Shown one piece after another: positions 26,213 through 34,721 of a stretch of DNA of 64,000 nucleotides (position 1 is its first letter; every line of letters begins with the position of its first letter). The position numbers and the translations under genes are program-made. The notes under the pieces were generated by a model, which did no database searches, was not told where the DNA came from, and was given only the letters and a program-made list of their open reading frames with translations. The stretch lies in the NCBI RefSeq assembly GCF_030013905.1, contig NZ_CP124862.1, positions 5,087,051 to 5,151,050 on the forward strand, in the 5' to 3' direction. The stretch is from Petroclostridium sp. X23. GTDB taxonomy: Bacteria; Bacillota; Clostridia; SK-Y3.

Positions 26213-26704
26213 CTATTTTCTGGCACATTCTCCGGTTTGACCTTTTAAAATTTGTATGGCATGGGGGAGAACTGGAAGTATGATATCCAGACATTCACTG
26301 ACTCCCTTTGGACTACCTGGCAGGTTAATAATAAGTGTTTTGTTACGGATCCCTGATACAGCCCTGGAAAGCATGGCCCGGGAGGTGATTTCCAGGCTTT
26401 TTGCCCTCATCGCCTCGGGGATGCCGGGAACATGACGGTCTATTACATCCAATGTCGCTTCGGGGGTGATATCTCTTGGGGAAAATCCGGTGCCACCTGT
26501 AGTGAAGATTAGGTCGATGCTTAATTCATCCGCCATGTGTTTCAAATGAGACGATAGTACATCACGTTCATCCGGGGAGACGATATAACGAACAACTTCC
26601 GCATTTATTTCACCCATACGCTCTGCGATCACTTTGCCGCTCTCGTCAATTCGTTCACCTGCATAGCCTTTATCACTTGCGGTAATAATACCGGCTTTTA
26701 TCAT
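26213..26704 (-). CDS. mogA: Molybdopterin adenylyltransferase MogA/MoaB
   Basis: A 163-residue MoCF-domain protein. It shows the N-terminal GIITASDKGYAGERIDESG, the TTGGTGFSPRDITPEAT motif that binds the pterin phosphate, and INLPGSPKGVSEC near the end. AAAGGAGGT before the ATG at 26704 fixes the start. It adenylylates molybdopterin ahead of metal insertion by MoeA. It is divergent from the riboswitch-controlled tungstate transport operon. Confidence 0.92.
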   Translation of the reverse strand: MIKAGIITASDKGYAGERIDESGKVIAERMGEINAEVVRYIVSPDERDVLSSHLKHMADELSIDLIFTTGGTGFSPRDITPEATLDVIDRHVPGIPEAMRAKSLEITSRAMLSRAVSGIRNKTLIINLPGSPKGVSECLDIILPVLPHAIQILKGQTGECARK

Positions 26705-26880
26705 TGGATGACCTCCTTTAAGGTATATTTTTGTTATTAATAATAACATTATTCTAGCACAATAAAGAGATTTAATAAATATGGAAATCATTAAAGTTAG
26801 TGAAAAAAATATCAAATAGTTATTGGATTTGTATATAGATGATTGACTTTCAATTAAAAAAGTTATAGAATAGTAACAAA

Positions 26881-26966
26881 TTAACTCCGAGTCTGGAAAG
26901 CCTGATGCTTTAGTGCAATGGATTCCAGACCGATAGGGCAAGGCCGGAAACAGCCTTACCTTCCAT
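26881..26966 (+). ncRNA. Moco (or Tuco) riboswitch 1, upstream of tupA
   Basis: Conserved blocks of the Moco RNA motif are present in order: ACTCCGAG, stem GTCTGGAA/TTCCAGAC, CCGATAGGGC, stem AAGGC-CGGAAACA-GCCTT, and the closing ACCTTCCAT. The aptamer ends about 20 bases before the tupA ATG, so control of translation is likely: CCTT of the aptamer 3' end can pair with AAGG of the ribosome site. The known ligands of this class are molybdenum or tungsten cofactors. Confidence 0.85.
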
Positions 26967-26986
26967 TTTGAAAAGGGGGAATTATC

Positions 26987-27943
26987 ATGTCAAAGTATAT
27001 TCATTTAACTAATTCTGTAGTATCTTTTCTACGAAAAAAGAGCTTTTTAGCGGTCGTTATTTCTATTTTATTATTTTCCTTTACCGGCTGCGGAGCCGGC
27101 GAAACCAAAGAGACATCAGCGCCTAAAACCGATGCACCCAAAGAAACAGCAGCTGTTGAGACAGAAAATAAGGATCAAACAAAAAAAGCATTGACGCTTG
27201 CAACCACTACAAGTGTAAATGATACGGGATTGCTGGATTATCTAAGACCTGAATTCGAGAAGGATACGGGTATAACCCTTAAAGTAATTTCTCAAGGAAC
27301 CGGACAAGCTATTAAAACCGGTGAAGATGGGAATGCAGATGTTCTGTTGATTCATTCCAAAAGTGCTGAGGAAAAGTTTGTGGCCGATGGCTTTGGGTTG
27401 GAACGTATTGAATTAATGTACAACTACTTTGTCATCGTAGGGCCGAAGGATGATCCTGCCGGTATATTAAACTCTTCTGGGGAAAAGTATACTGCTGCAC
27501 AAACATTTGAAAAAATATCACAAACCAAATCAAACTTTGTATCAAGGGGAGACGATTCCGGAACGCATAAAAAAGAGTTGAGTATCTGGAAGAATACAAA
27601 GATTGAACCTGCAGACAACTGGTATATTTCGGCCGGGAAAGGTATGGGTGCGGTATTGTCGATGGCAAGTGAGAAAAAGGCATATACCCTCACCGATAAA
27701 GCTACGTATCTGTCTATGAAGGATAAATTGGATCTTCAGATTGTTGTTGACGCTTCGGATGACTTGTTTAACCAGTATACCATCATACAAGTAAATCCTG
27801 ACAAGCATGAAGGAATAAATAAAGAAGGCGCAGATGCTTTTACCAAGTGGATGACATCGGAAAAGGTACTAAAAATGATAGATGACTTTGGTAAGGACAA
27901 GTATGGTGATAGTTTATTTAAGGTGAATTATAAAAAGAATTAA
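26987..27943 (+). CDS. tupA: Tungstate ABC transporter substrate-binding lipoprotein
   Basis: A 318-residue lipoprotein with lipobox FTGC near residue 36, an Ala/Glu/Thr-rich linker, and the TupA family signature LATTTSVNDTGLLDYL at the start of the binding domain. Later segments SRGDDSGTHKKE and YTLTDKATYL also match the family. It captures tungstate (or molybdate) outside the cell. It lies directly behind a Moco-type riboswitch, with AAAAGGGGG as ribosome site. A terminator-like hairpin separates it from tupB, which would favour excess binding protein. Confidence 0.9.
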   Translation: MSKYIHLTNSVVSFLRKKSFLAVVISILLFSFTGCGAGETKETSAPKTDAPKETAAVETENKDQTKKALTLATTTSVNDTGLLDYLRPEFEKDTGITLKVISQGTGQAIKTGEDGNADVLLIHSKSAEEKFVADGFGLERIELMYNYFVIVGPKDDPAGILNSSGEKYTAAQTFEKISQTKSNFVSRGDDSGTHKKELSIWKNTKIEPADNWYISAGKGMGAVLSMASEKKAYTLTDKATYLSMKDKLDLQIVVDASDDLFNQYTIIQVNPDKHEGINKEGADAFTKWMTSEKVLKMIDDFGKDKYGDSLFKVNYKKN

Positions 27944-27992
27944 AGATGGATCGCATCCTTTAAACAAGTGATAAAGGGTCGCACTTATAAAG

Positions 27993-28040
27993 TACGCTTT
28001 TAAAAACTAGACATAACGGTTTGAAAGCGTATATTTTTAT
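27993..28040 (+). terminator. Attenuating hairpin between tupA and tupB
   Basis: TACGCTTTTAAAAAC pairs with GGTTTGAAAGCGTA and is followed by TATTTTTAT. Partial termination here would give more TupA than TupBC. Confidence 0.65.
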
Positions 28041-28091
28041 AGGGATGATATCACATATTTATTATAAAACGGAACAGGTGGTACAAAACAA

Positions 28092-28781
28092 TTGAAAGAA
28101 ATACTAAACAGCCTTTTAGAAGCGTATAAACTGATTATTTCATTTGATAAAGAAATATACGGAATTATCATTCTTTCTCTAATGGTAACCATCATGAGCA
28201 CAGTAATTTCTGCTGTTTTAGCGGTTCCTTCCGGTATTCTTATCAGCAGCAAGGAATTTAAGGGAAAAAGCATATTGGTAAGATTAATTAGCACATTTAT
28301 GGGGTTCCCGCCTGTAGTTGCGGGATTGGTAGTTTACCTGCTATTATCCCGGAAAGGGCCTCTGGGCAGGTTAGAGCTGCTCTTTACACCCAGTGCGATG
28401 GTGATCGCCCAAGTAGTGATTGTTGTTCCGATTATAACAGGATTGACCATTGGAGCAGTTAAGCTGAAAGTGGGGCCTGTTCAGGAAACTTGTAGGGGAT
28501 TGGGAATTGGAAGTACAAAGACCCTTGCCATGTTGTTTCATGAATGCAGATATCCCATTATATCAGCGATAATTGCCGGCTATGGAAGAGCAATTTCAGA
28601 AGTAGGTGCTATCATGCTGGTAGGAGGAAATATACAGTACAATACCCGGGTGATGACCACGGCCATCGTACTTGAAACGGGAAAAGGAAACTACGATAAG
28701 GCGCTTGCATTAGGAGCTATACTTCTTGCCATATCTTTTATTATTAATTGGATGATCCAGTATATCCAGGAGGGAATATGA
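28092..28781 (+). CDS. tupB: Tungstate ABC transporter permease
   Basis: A 229-residue permease with about five helices and the ABC cytoplasmic loop EVGAIMLVGGNI preceded by YGRAISEVGA. TTG start with AGGTGG upstream. It overlaps tupC by four bases (ATGA). It forms the membrane channel of the TupABC importer. Confidence 0.88.
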   Translation: MKEILNSLLEAYKLIISFDKEIYGIIILSLMVTIMSTVISAVLAVPSGILISSKEFKGKSILVRLISTFMGFPPVVAGLVVYLLLSRKGPLGRLELLFTPSAMVIAQVVIVVPIITGLTIGAVKLKVGPVQETCRGLGIGSTKTLAMLFHECRYPIISAIIAGYGRAISEVGAIMLVGGNIQYNTRVMTTAIVLETGKGNYDKALALGAILLAISFIINWMIQYIQEGI

Positions 28782-29479
28782 AGGTAGAACTGCTTAATGT
28801 AAAAAGAATATTCAACAGTAAAGTTATTCTTGATATAGATAGGCTTGAATTGGAAAGTGGTAAGATTTATGCTGTACTAGGGCCAAACGGATCAGGAAAA
28901 ACAACCATGCTCCGTATTATTTCAGGCGTTGATAGAGGGGGAGAGGGTGAAATCCTCTATAATGGCGTCGAAAGAGAACAAAGCAGCCATATCGCATATA
29001 TGCCGCAAAGCATATATATGTTTGATATGTCGGTTTTGCAAAATGCAATGCTAGGTATTCAGAAACATGGTGTGAGTCAAAGTGATGCTAAAGATTGCGC
29101 ACAGGAGGCGCTTGATAGTGTAGGGATGGGTAGTTTTATCAATGCAAAAGCCCGCTCTCTCTCCGGTGGAGAGGCACAAAGGGTAGCCGTGGCGAGAACC
29201 TTAGTACTGGGGAAATCCATTGTACTGCTGGATGAGCCTGCATCAGCCACGGATATCTTAGGGATGGAACTGATAGAAAACTATATAAAAAAAGTAAACC
29301 AACAAAGCAGGTCAACCATTGTTTTTACTACCCACAATCCTTCCCAGGCGGTACGAATAGCTGATCAAATTATTTTTATGTACCGGGGCAGGATTATAGA
29401 GAAGGGCAATCCTTCCAGTGTATTTCATTCACCGCAGCAAAAAGAAACAAAAGATTTTATAAAAAACTGGAGGATATAG
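28778..29479 (+). CDS. tupC: Tungstate ABC transporter ATP-binding protein
   Basis: A 233-residue ATPase with Walker A GPNGSGKTT near residue 36, signature LSGGEAQR and Walker B IVLLDEPASATD. AGGAGGG inside the end of tupB sets the start at 28778. It is followed after six bases by moeA, so uptake and cofactor assembly genes share a transcript. Confidence 0.9.
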   Translation: MKVELLNVKRIFNSKVILDIDRLELESGKIYAVLGPNGSGKTTMLRIISGVDRGGEGEILYNGVEREQSSHIAYMPQSIYMFDMSVLQNAMLGIQKHGVSQSDAKDCAQEALDSVGMGSFINAKARSLSGGEAQRVAVARTLVLGKSIVLLDEPASATDILGMELIENYIKKVNQQSRSTIVFTTHNPSQAVRIADQIIFMYRGRIIEKGNPSSVFHSPQQKETKDFIKNWRI

Positions 29480-29485
29480 ACGCAT

Positions 29486-30709
29486 ATGTTTGATGTGAAA
29501 AGTGTAAATGATACGATGCAAATCATTAATAGTAACTTCTCAGATTATCCGTTAGAAGATGAGGTTGTGGGCATCGAGGAGGCGATTGGAAGAATTGCGG
29601 CTGTTGATTTGACAGCTCCTGAGGATATACCGGGATTTGACCGGTCATCGGTGGATGGTTACGCGGTGATCTCATCCGATACGTTCGGAGCTTCCGAATC
29701 ACTCCCGGCGCAGCTGGAATTGATTGGTGAGGTGAAAATGGGAGAAAAACCTCTGTTTTTTCTTAAGGCGGGACAATCAACATATGTTCCCACCGGCGGT
29801 CAATTGCCGGCCAATGCTGATGCGATGGTAATGATAGAGTACACGGAAAATTTCGATGATGGATATATTTATATAAATAAGTCTTCCGCACCGGGAAATC
29901 ATGTAGTGTTTAGAGGCGATGATGTAAAATCGGGAAAAGCGGTGATAAAAGCCGGAACTTGTTTAAGACCTCAGGATATAGGGATGATGGCTGCAATGGG
30001 ATATACGCAAGTTCCGGTTAAAAGGAAAATCCGTGTAGGTATCATCTCTACCGGAGATGAAGTCATAGATATTTATCAGCAGCCAACGGGATCGCAAGTC
30101 AGAGATATAAACTCTTATGCGCTATATGCCGCATTAATCAGCAATGGTGCGTCGCCAAAACGATACGGGATTATTAAAGATGATTATGAAAGTATTAAAC
30201 AAACGGTAGAAGAGGCATTGATCCAATCGGATGTCGTAATAATATCCGGAGGCAGTTCAGTGGGAATAAAAGATCAAACCTACAAAGTAATTAATTCATT
30301 AGGCCTTCCCGGGGTACTCATTCATGGGATTGCGGTGAAGCCGGGGAAACCTACCATTTTGGGAAAGGTAGGCAATAAGGCGGTCGTCGGTCTTCCAGGG
30401 CATCCGGCATCGGCTTATGCAATATTCAATGTCTTTGTATGTCATCTTTTAAATGCAATAAGCGGTAAACACCAAACCCTAAAACCCTCCATCAGAGCGG
30501 AAATGGTTTGTAATTACCCTTCCAATAACGGTAGAGAGGAATTCTTGCCTGTAAAACTGGAGGAAGTGGACGGCAAGTTGTATGCTTATCCGGTTTTTGG
30601 AAAATCAGGGCTGATATCCATGCTGACTTCTGCTATAGGCTATGTTCATATAAGCAGAGGAAGTGAAGGAATTAATAAAGGTGCTCAAATAGATGTCATA
30701 CTGGTTTAG
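29486..30709 (+). CDS. moeA: Molybdopterin molybdotransferase MoeA
   Basis: A 407-residue MoeA protein. It has PGFDRSSVDGYAV near residue 50 (domain III/IV), TGGQLPANADAMVMIE, the MoCF domain with GIISTGDEV, ISGGSSVGIKDQT and VKPGKPTILG, and a C-terminal domain IV. It inserts molybdate or tungstate into adenylylated molybdopterin. It is one of two tandem moeA-type genes; other anaerobes use two MoeA paralogues for Mo and W, which may apply here. Confidence 0.92.
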   Translation: MFDVKSVNDTMQIINSNFSDYPLEDEVVGIEEAIGRIAAVDLTAPEDIPGFDRSSVDGYAVISSDTFGASESLPAQLELIGEVKMGEKPLFFLKAGQSTYVPTGGQLPANADAMVMIEYTENFDDGYIYINKSSAPGNHVVFRGDDVKSGKAVIKAGTCLRPQDIGMMAAMGYTQVPVKRKIRVGIISTGDEVIDIYQQPTGSQVRDINSYALYAALISNGASPKRYGIIKDDYESIKQTVEEALIQSDVVIISGGSSVGIKDQTYKVINSLGLPGVLIHGIAVKPGKPTILGKVGNKAVVGLPGHPASAYAIFNVFVCHLLNAISGKHQTLKPSIRAEMVCNYPSNNGREEFLPVKLEEVDGKLYAYPVFGKSGLISMLTSAIGYVHISRGSEGINKGAQIDVILV

Positions 30710-30764
30710 CAGAGAATGATTTTATAAATTTTAACATAGCAAAAATGATGCAAGGGAGGTAATT

Positions 30765-32684
30765 ATGGAGTACGCATATCTGGAAAATATAGAGTTAGAG
30801 GAAGCGCTGAACAATTATATTCATACCATTCAATCCATAGGAACGATACTGGCAGAGGAAGAAGTACCTGTGAAGGACTGCCTGGGACGGATCACTGCGC
30901 AAGCTGTTTATGCCAATATTTCTTCTCCTCATTACAATGCGTGCGCAATGGATGGCATTGCACTGCTTGCAAAAAATACTTTCGGAGCCACCGATACTAC
31001 ACCGGTTGTACTCACTGAAGGTAAGGATTTTGAGAGAGTCGATACGGGAGATCCTCTACCCGATCGTTTTGATGCTGTTGTCATGATTGAAGATGTTATC
31101 CGATTGGAAGGGGACAAGATAAAGCTTTTAAATGCTGCGGTTCCATGGCAGCATGTGAGACAAATTGGTGAAGATTTATGCGCGTCCGAAATGATCCTTC
31201 CTTCCAATACAAGAATAGAACCTGCAGCGATCGGGGCAATGCTTGCCGGTGGTGTTTTAAATATAAAAGCATGGAAAAAGCCGGTTGTAGGCATCATCCC
31301 TACCGGAGATGAAATTGTCAGTCCTACCGGATGTCCAAAGGAAGGAGAAATCATCGAATTCAATTCTTCCATTTTTTCAGCAATGCTTAAAGAATGGGGA
31401 GCTGTTCCTAAAATTTACGGTATTGTTCCCGATCAATTAGACCTAATTAGAAATGCAATTAAAAAAGCAGCTGACGAGTGTGATATGGTTATCCTTAATG
31501 CCGGATCGTCGGCAGGAAGAGAGGATTTTTCCTCAAAGGCAATAGGTGAAGTTGGCAAGGTGATCGCACATGGCATTGCGATACGGCCGGGCAAACCCAC
31601 TATTTTGGGGGTGGTCAACAATCGTCCGATCATGGGTGTACCAGGATATCCGGTTTCAGGTATTATCGTAATGGAGAAGCTATTTAAGAAAGTATTGGAG
31701 AGCCTTACACATGTTCACTGTGGTAGCAGAAAAAAGGCTAAAGCATTGCTCTCCAGAAAGATCATATCATCTTTAAAATATAAAGAGTTTATACGGACCA
31801 AGTTGGGAATTGTTGACGGAAAGATGATTGCCACACCTTTAAACCGTGGTGCCGGAGTTGTGACCTCCTTTGCAAAAGCGGACGGGATATTGGAAATCCC
31901 TATTAACTCTGAAGGATATGAAGCGGGTCAGGAGATAGAGGTTGAGCTCTTGAAAGATGAGAACGAAATTCGAAATACGTTGGTATTGATAGGCAGCCAT
32001 GACCCGCTTATTGATATTGTTTGGGATTTGCTCAGAAAGAGGGCTGCAGACAAGTTTTTATCCTCCGCACACGTGGGAAGTATGGGGGGGATTATGGCCA
32101 TCAAGAGAGGGGAAGCGCATTTAGCCGGCATACATCTATTGGATGAGCAAACCGGAGAATATAATACAAGCTTTATACGAAGATACCTTGGTAATGAGAG
32201 CATTGTTTTGCTGAATGGAGTGAAAAGAGTACAGGGGCTTATGGTGGCACCGGGAAATCCTAAAAATATCAAGGGTCTTAACGATATTGGGAAAGACGGG
32301 CTTAAGTATGTCAATCGGCAAAAGGGGTCGGGCACAAGAATCTTATTGGATTATCTGTTAAGAAAAAGTAATATTCCAACCAAGGATATTTACGGATATG
32401 ACCGGGAAGAATTCACCCATATGGCGGTTGCAGCGCTTGTTGCTTCAGGAAGTGGGGATGTAGGAATGGGAATATATGCTGCGGCAAAAGTTTATGGATT
32501 GGACTTTATACCGGTATGCGAAGAGCAATATGATTTTATAATTCCCGAACGTTTCTTGGAGCACGGGGTTGTGAAACATTTTATTCAGATACTAAAGTCG
32601 GAAGAGTTTAAACAGCAGCTTGAATGCATGGGCGGCTATAAGGTAGAGCATGTAGGCGAGATACGAAAAATGGAGGTGGGATAA
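30765..32684 (+). CDS. MoeA fused to a periplasmic-binding-like domain
   Basis: A 639-residue fusion. Residues 1-405 are MoeA-like (SPHYNACAMDGIAL, GIIPTGDEIV, LNAGSSAGREDFSS, IRPGKPTILG). Residues 410-639 are a cytosolic PBP-like domain (SHDPLIDIVWDLL, HVGSMGGIMAIKRGEAHLAG, QKGSGTRILLD, MAVAALVASGSGDVGMGI), as in the known MoeA-PBP_like family. The second domain may bind the oxyanion or cofactor directly. AGGGAGGT precedes the ATG. It is five bases upstream of moaA. Confidence 0.9.
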   Translation: MEYAYLENIELEEALNNYIHTIQSIGTILAEEEVPVKDCLGRITAQAVYANISSPHYNACAMDGIALLAKNTFGATDTTPVVLTEGKDFERVDTGDPLPDRFDAVVMIEDVIRLEGDKIKLLNAAVPWQHVRQIGEDLCASEMILPSNTRIEPAAIGAMLAGGVLNIKAWKKPVVGIIPTGDEIVSPTGCPKEGEIIEFNSSIFSAMLKEWGAVPKIYGIVPDQLDLIRNAIKKAADECDMVILNAGSSAGREDFSSKAIGEVGKVIAHGIAIRPGKPTILGVVNNRPIMGVPGYPVSGIIVMEKLFKKVLESLTHVHCGSRKKAKALLSRKIISSLKYKEFIRTKLGIVDGKMIATPLNRGAGVVTSFAKADGILEIPINSEGYEAGQEIEVELLKDENEIRNTLVLIGSHDPLIDIVWDLLRKRAADKFLSSAHVGSMGGIMAIKRGEAHLAGIHLLDEQTGEYNTSFIRRYLGNESIVLLNGVKRVQGLMVAPGNPKNIKGLNDIGKDGLKYVNRQKGSGTRILLDYLLRKSNIPTKDIYGYDREEFTHMAVAALVASGSGDVGMGIYAAAKVYGLDFIPVCEEQYDFIIPERFLEHGVVKHFIQILKSEEFKQQLECMGGYKVEHVGEIRKMEVG

Positions 32685-32688
32685 TTAT

Positions 32689-33648
32689 ATGAGAGACAGA
32701 TTTGGAAGGGAAATCGAGTATTTAAGAATTTCTATTACACAAAATTGTAATCTCAAATGCATATATTGTTCTCCGGGGGGGAGTGGTTGCGTCCATGAGT
32801 ACACGAGTTATCTGACCCCTGAAGAGATCGAGCAAATTGTAAGGTCCATGGCCAGGGTTGGAATTAAAAAGGTAAGGGTCACCGGAGGAGAGCCGCTTAC
32901 CAGAGCGGATATATGCGAAATCATCCAACGGATTGCCGGAATAAATGGTATTGAGGACTTGATGATGACCACCAACGGTATAAATCTTGACAAGATGGCG
33001 GAAAAACTAAAAGAGGCCGGCTTGAATAGGCTGAATATTAGTTTGGACTCATTAAAAGAAGATAAGTTTGAATATATTACCGGGGGAGGAAAGCTTGAGA
33101 ATACGTTGAAAGGTATAGAAAAAGCACTGGATGTGGGCTTGAATCCCGTTAAAATCAATACGGTATTGATAAAGGGTGTTAACGATGATGAGATTGATGA
33201 TTTTATAAAGTTGGCAAAAGCCAGGCCTTTGGAGGTGAGATTTATTGAATTGATGCCCATTGGCAAGTACGGTGAGCAAAATTCAGATAAAATCATCTAC
33301 AACTCGGAGATCATCAATGCCCGGCCTGAGCTGATTTTCTGTGAAGATAGTACCAAGGGACATCCTGCTACCTATTATACGATTGAAGGATATAAAGGGA
33401 AAATAGGTTTTATAAGTCCTATGAGTCATAAATTCTGCGACCGCTGCAATAGGATCAGATTGACCTCTGATGGAAAGATAAAACCCTGCCTTGGAAGCAA
33501 TGGAGAAGAGGACGTAATGGAAATATTGAGGAATAATCCTGAGCATCTGGATGAATTCATACAGAGGATTATCTATGAAAAGCCAATGCGTCATCATTTT
33601 GAACAAGATTTCTCTTCCGCGAGGAATATGAGTATGATTGGAGGATAA
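32689..33648 (+). CDS. moaA: GTP 3',8-cyclase MoaA
   Basis: A 319-residue radical SAM enzyme. The N-terminal cluster motif is CNLKCIYC (residues about 20-27), VTGGEPL follows, and the C-terminal cluster ligands lie in CDRCNRIRLTSDGKIKPC. The C-terminal GG tail (MIGG) is present. With MoaC it converts GTP into cyclic pyranopterin monophosphate. It overlaps or abuts moaC, whose start is two bases after its stop. Confidence 0.93.
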   Translation: MRDRFGREIEYLRISITQNCNLKCIYCSPGGSGCVHEYTSYLTPEEIEQIVRSMARVGIKKVRVTGGEPLTRADICEIIQRIAGINGIEDLMMTTNGINLDKMAEKLKEAGLNRLNISLDSLKEDKFEYITGGGKLENTLKGIEKALDVGLNPVKINTVLIKGVNDDEIDDFIKLAKARPLEVRFIELMPIGKYGEQNSDKIIYNSEIINARPELIFCEDSTKGHPATYYTIEGYKGKIGFISPMSHKFCDRCNRIRLTSDGKIKPCLGSNGEEDVMEILRNNPEHLDEFIQRIIYEKPMRHHFEQDFSSARNMSMIGG

Positions 33649-33649
33649 T

Positions 33650-34129
33650 ATGGGTCTTACGCATATTGATGAAAATGGAAACGCACGTATGGTAGATGTC
33701 TCACAAAAAGACATCACTTTAAGAGAAGCGGTTGCTGCGGGAAAGGTATATATGAAACCCGGTACGCTGGCAAGTATTATGGATGGCAGTATGCCTAAAG
33801 GAGACGTATTTTCAACCGCAAGAATAGCAGGGATTATGGCCGCAAAGCGAACGCAGGAATTAATACCGATGTGTCATAATGTTCCGCTGGATGCTGTCAA
33901 AGTGGAGCTAGCTTCTAATCCGCAGGAGGGCTGCGTAGATATTACTGCAACTGCACGATGCGCTTGGAAAACAGGGATAGAGATGGAGGCACTTACTGCA
34001 GTGTCGGTTGCTGCACTGACAGTTTATGATATGTGCAAAGCGATAGATAAGGAAATGGTAATCGGGGATATCACGCTGATAAAAAAGACAGGCGGCAAGT
34101 CGGGTGAATATATAAAAAAGGATGTTTAA
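33650..34129 (+). CDS. moaC: Cyclic pyranopterin monophosphate synthase MoaC
   Basis: A 159-residue MoaC with the start LTHIDENGNARMVDVS, the middle PMCHNVPLDAVKVE, the catalytic region MEALTAVSVAALTVYDM and KKTGGKSG at the end. GGAGG six bases before the ATG at 33650. It acts directly after MoaA. Confidence 0.94.
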   Translation: MGLTHIDENGNARMVDVSQKDITLREAVAAGKVYMKPGTLASIMDGSMPKGDVFSTARIAGIMAAKRTQELIPMCHNVPLDAVKVELASNPQEGCVDITATARCAWKTGIEMEALTAVSVAALTVYDMCKAIDKEMVIGDITLIKKTGGKSGEYIKKDV

Positions 34130-34163
34130 ACATATAAATATAAAATGAAAAGGTGGTCGAATT

Positions 34164-34604
34164 ATGGCAAGAGTAACTGCTATCAATATAAGTGAGAAGA
34201 AAGGTATCCCAAAAACAACAATAAATGAGGGTGAATTTATCGTGGATTTCGGACTCAAAGGAGATGCACACGGAGGTAACTGGCATAGGCAGGTAAGTTT
34301 TTTGGGGCAGGAAAGTATTGATAAGGTTAAGGCATTGGGGGTAGAAGGTCTATGCACCGGCAAGTTTGCTGAGAATATCACTACTGAGGGTATAGAACTA
34401 TACACTCTTCCTATAGGCACAAAATTCGATATTAACGGGGTTGTTTTTGAAGTGACTCAAATCGGAAAAGAATGTCATCAAAAATGTGCGATTTTTAAAC
34501 TGGTAGGAGACTGTGTCATGCCCAAAGAGGGTATTTTTGCAAAAGTCTTAAAAGGCGGAATCGTACGCACAAATGATGAAATCACCGTGATACCTGCAGA
34601 GTAA
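34164..34604 (+). CDS. MOSC-domain protein
   Basis: A 146-residue stand-alone MOSC domain, as found in the C terminus of Moco sulfurases and in YiiM-type proteins. The early GLKGDAHGGNWHRQVS, then FAENITTEGIELYTLPIG and GKECHQKCAIF with the conserved cysteine are visible. MOSC proteins handle the sulfur or pterin of Moco. Given the cysteine desulfurase at 44407 it could be a sulfur acceptor, which is inference. It closes the moaA-moaC unit. Confidence 0.88.
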   Translation: MARVTAINISEKKGIPKTTINEGEFIVDFGLKGDAHGGNWHRQVSFLGQESIDKVKALGVEGLCTGKFAENITTEGIELYTLPIGTKFDINGVVFEVTQIGKECHQKCAIFKLVGDCVMPKEGIFAKVLKGGIVRTNDEITVIPAE

Positions 34605-34721
34605 ATCATTATTTTGTTTTTTATGGGAATCTTTGAGCTATAACACCACATCATATGATATAATAAATATATACCTACTTATTAGTACGGATTGATATTT
34701 TTAAGGAGGGGAGGGTATTAA

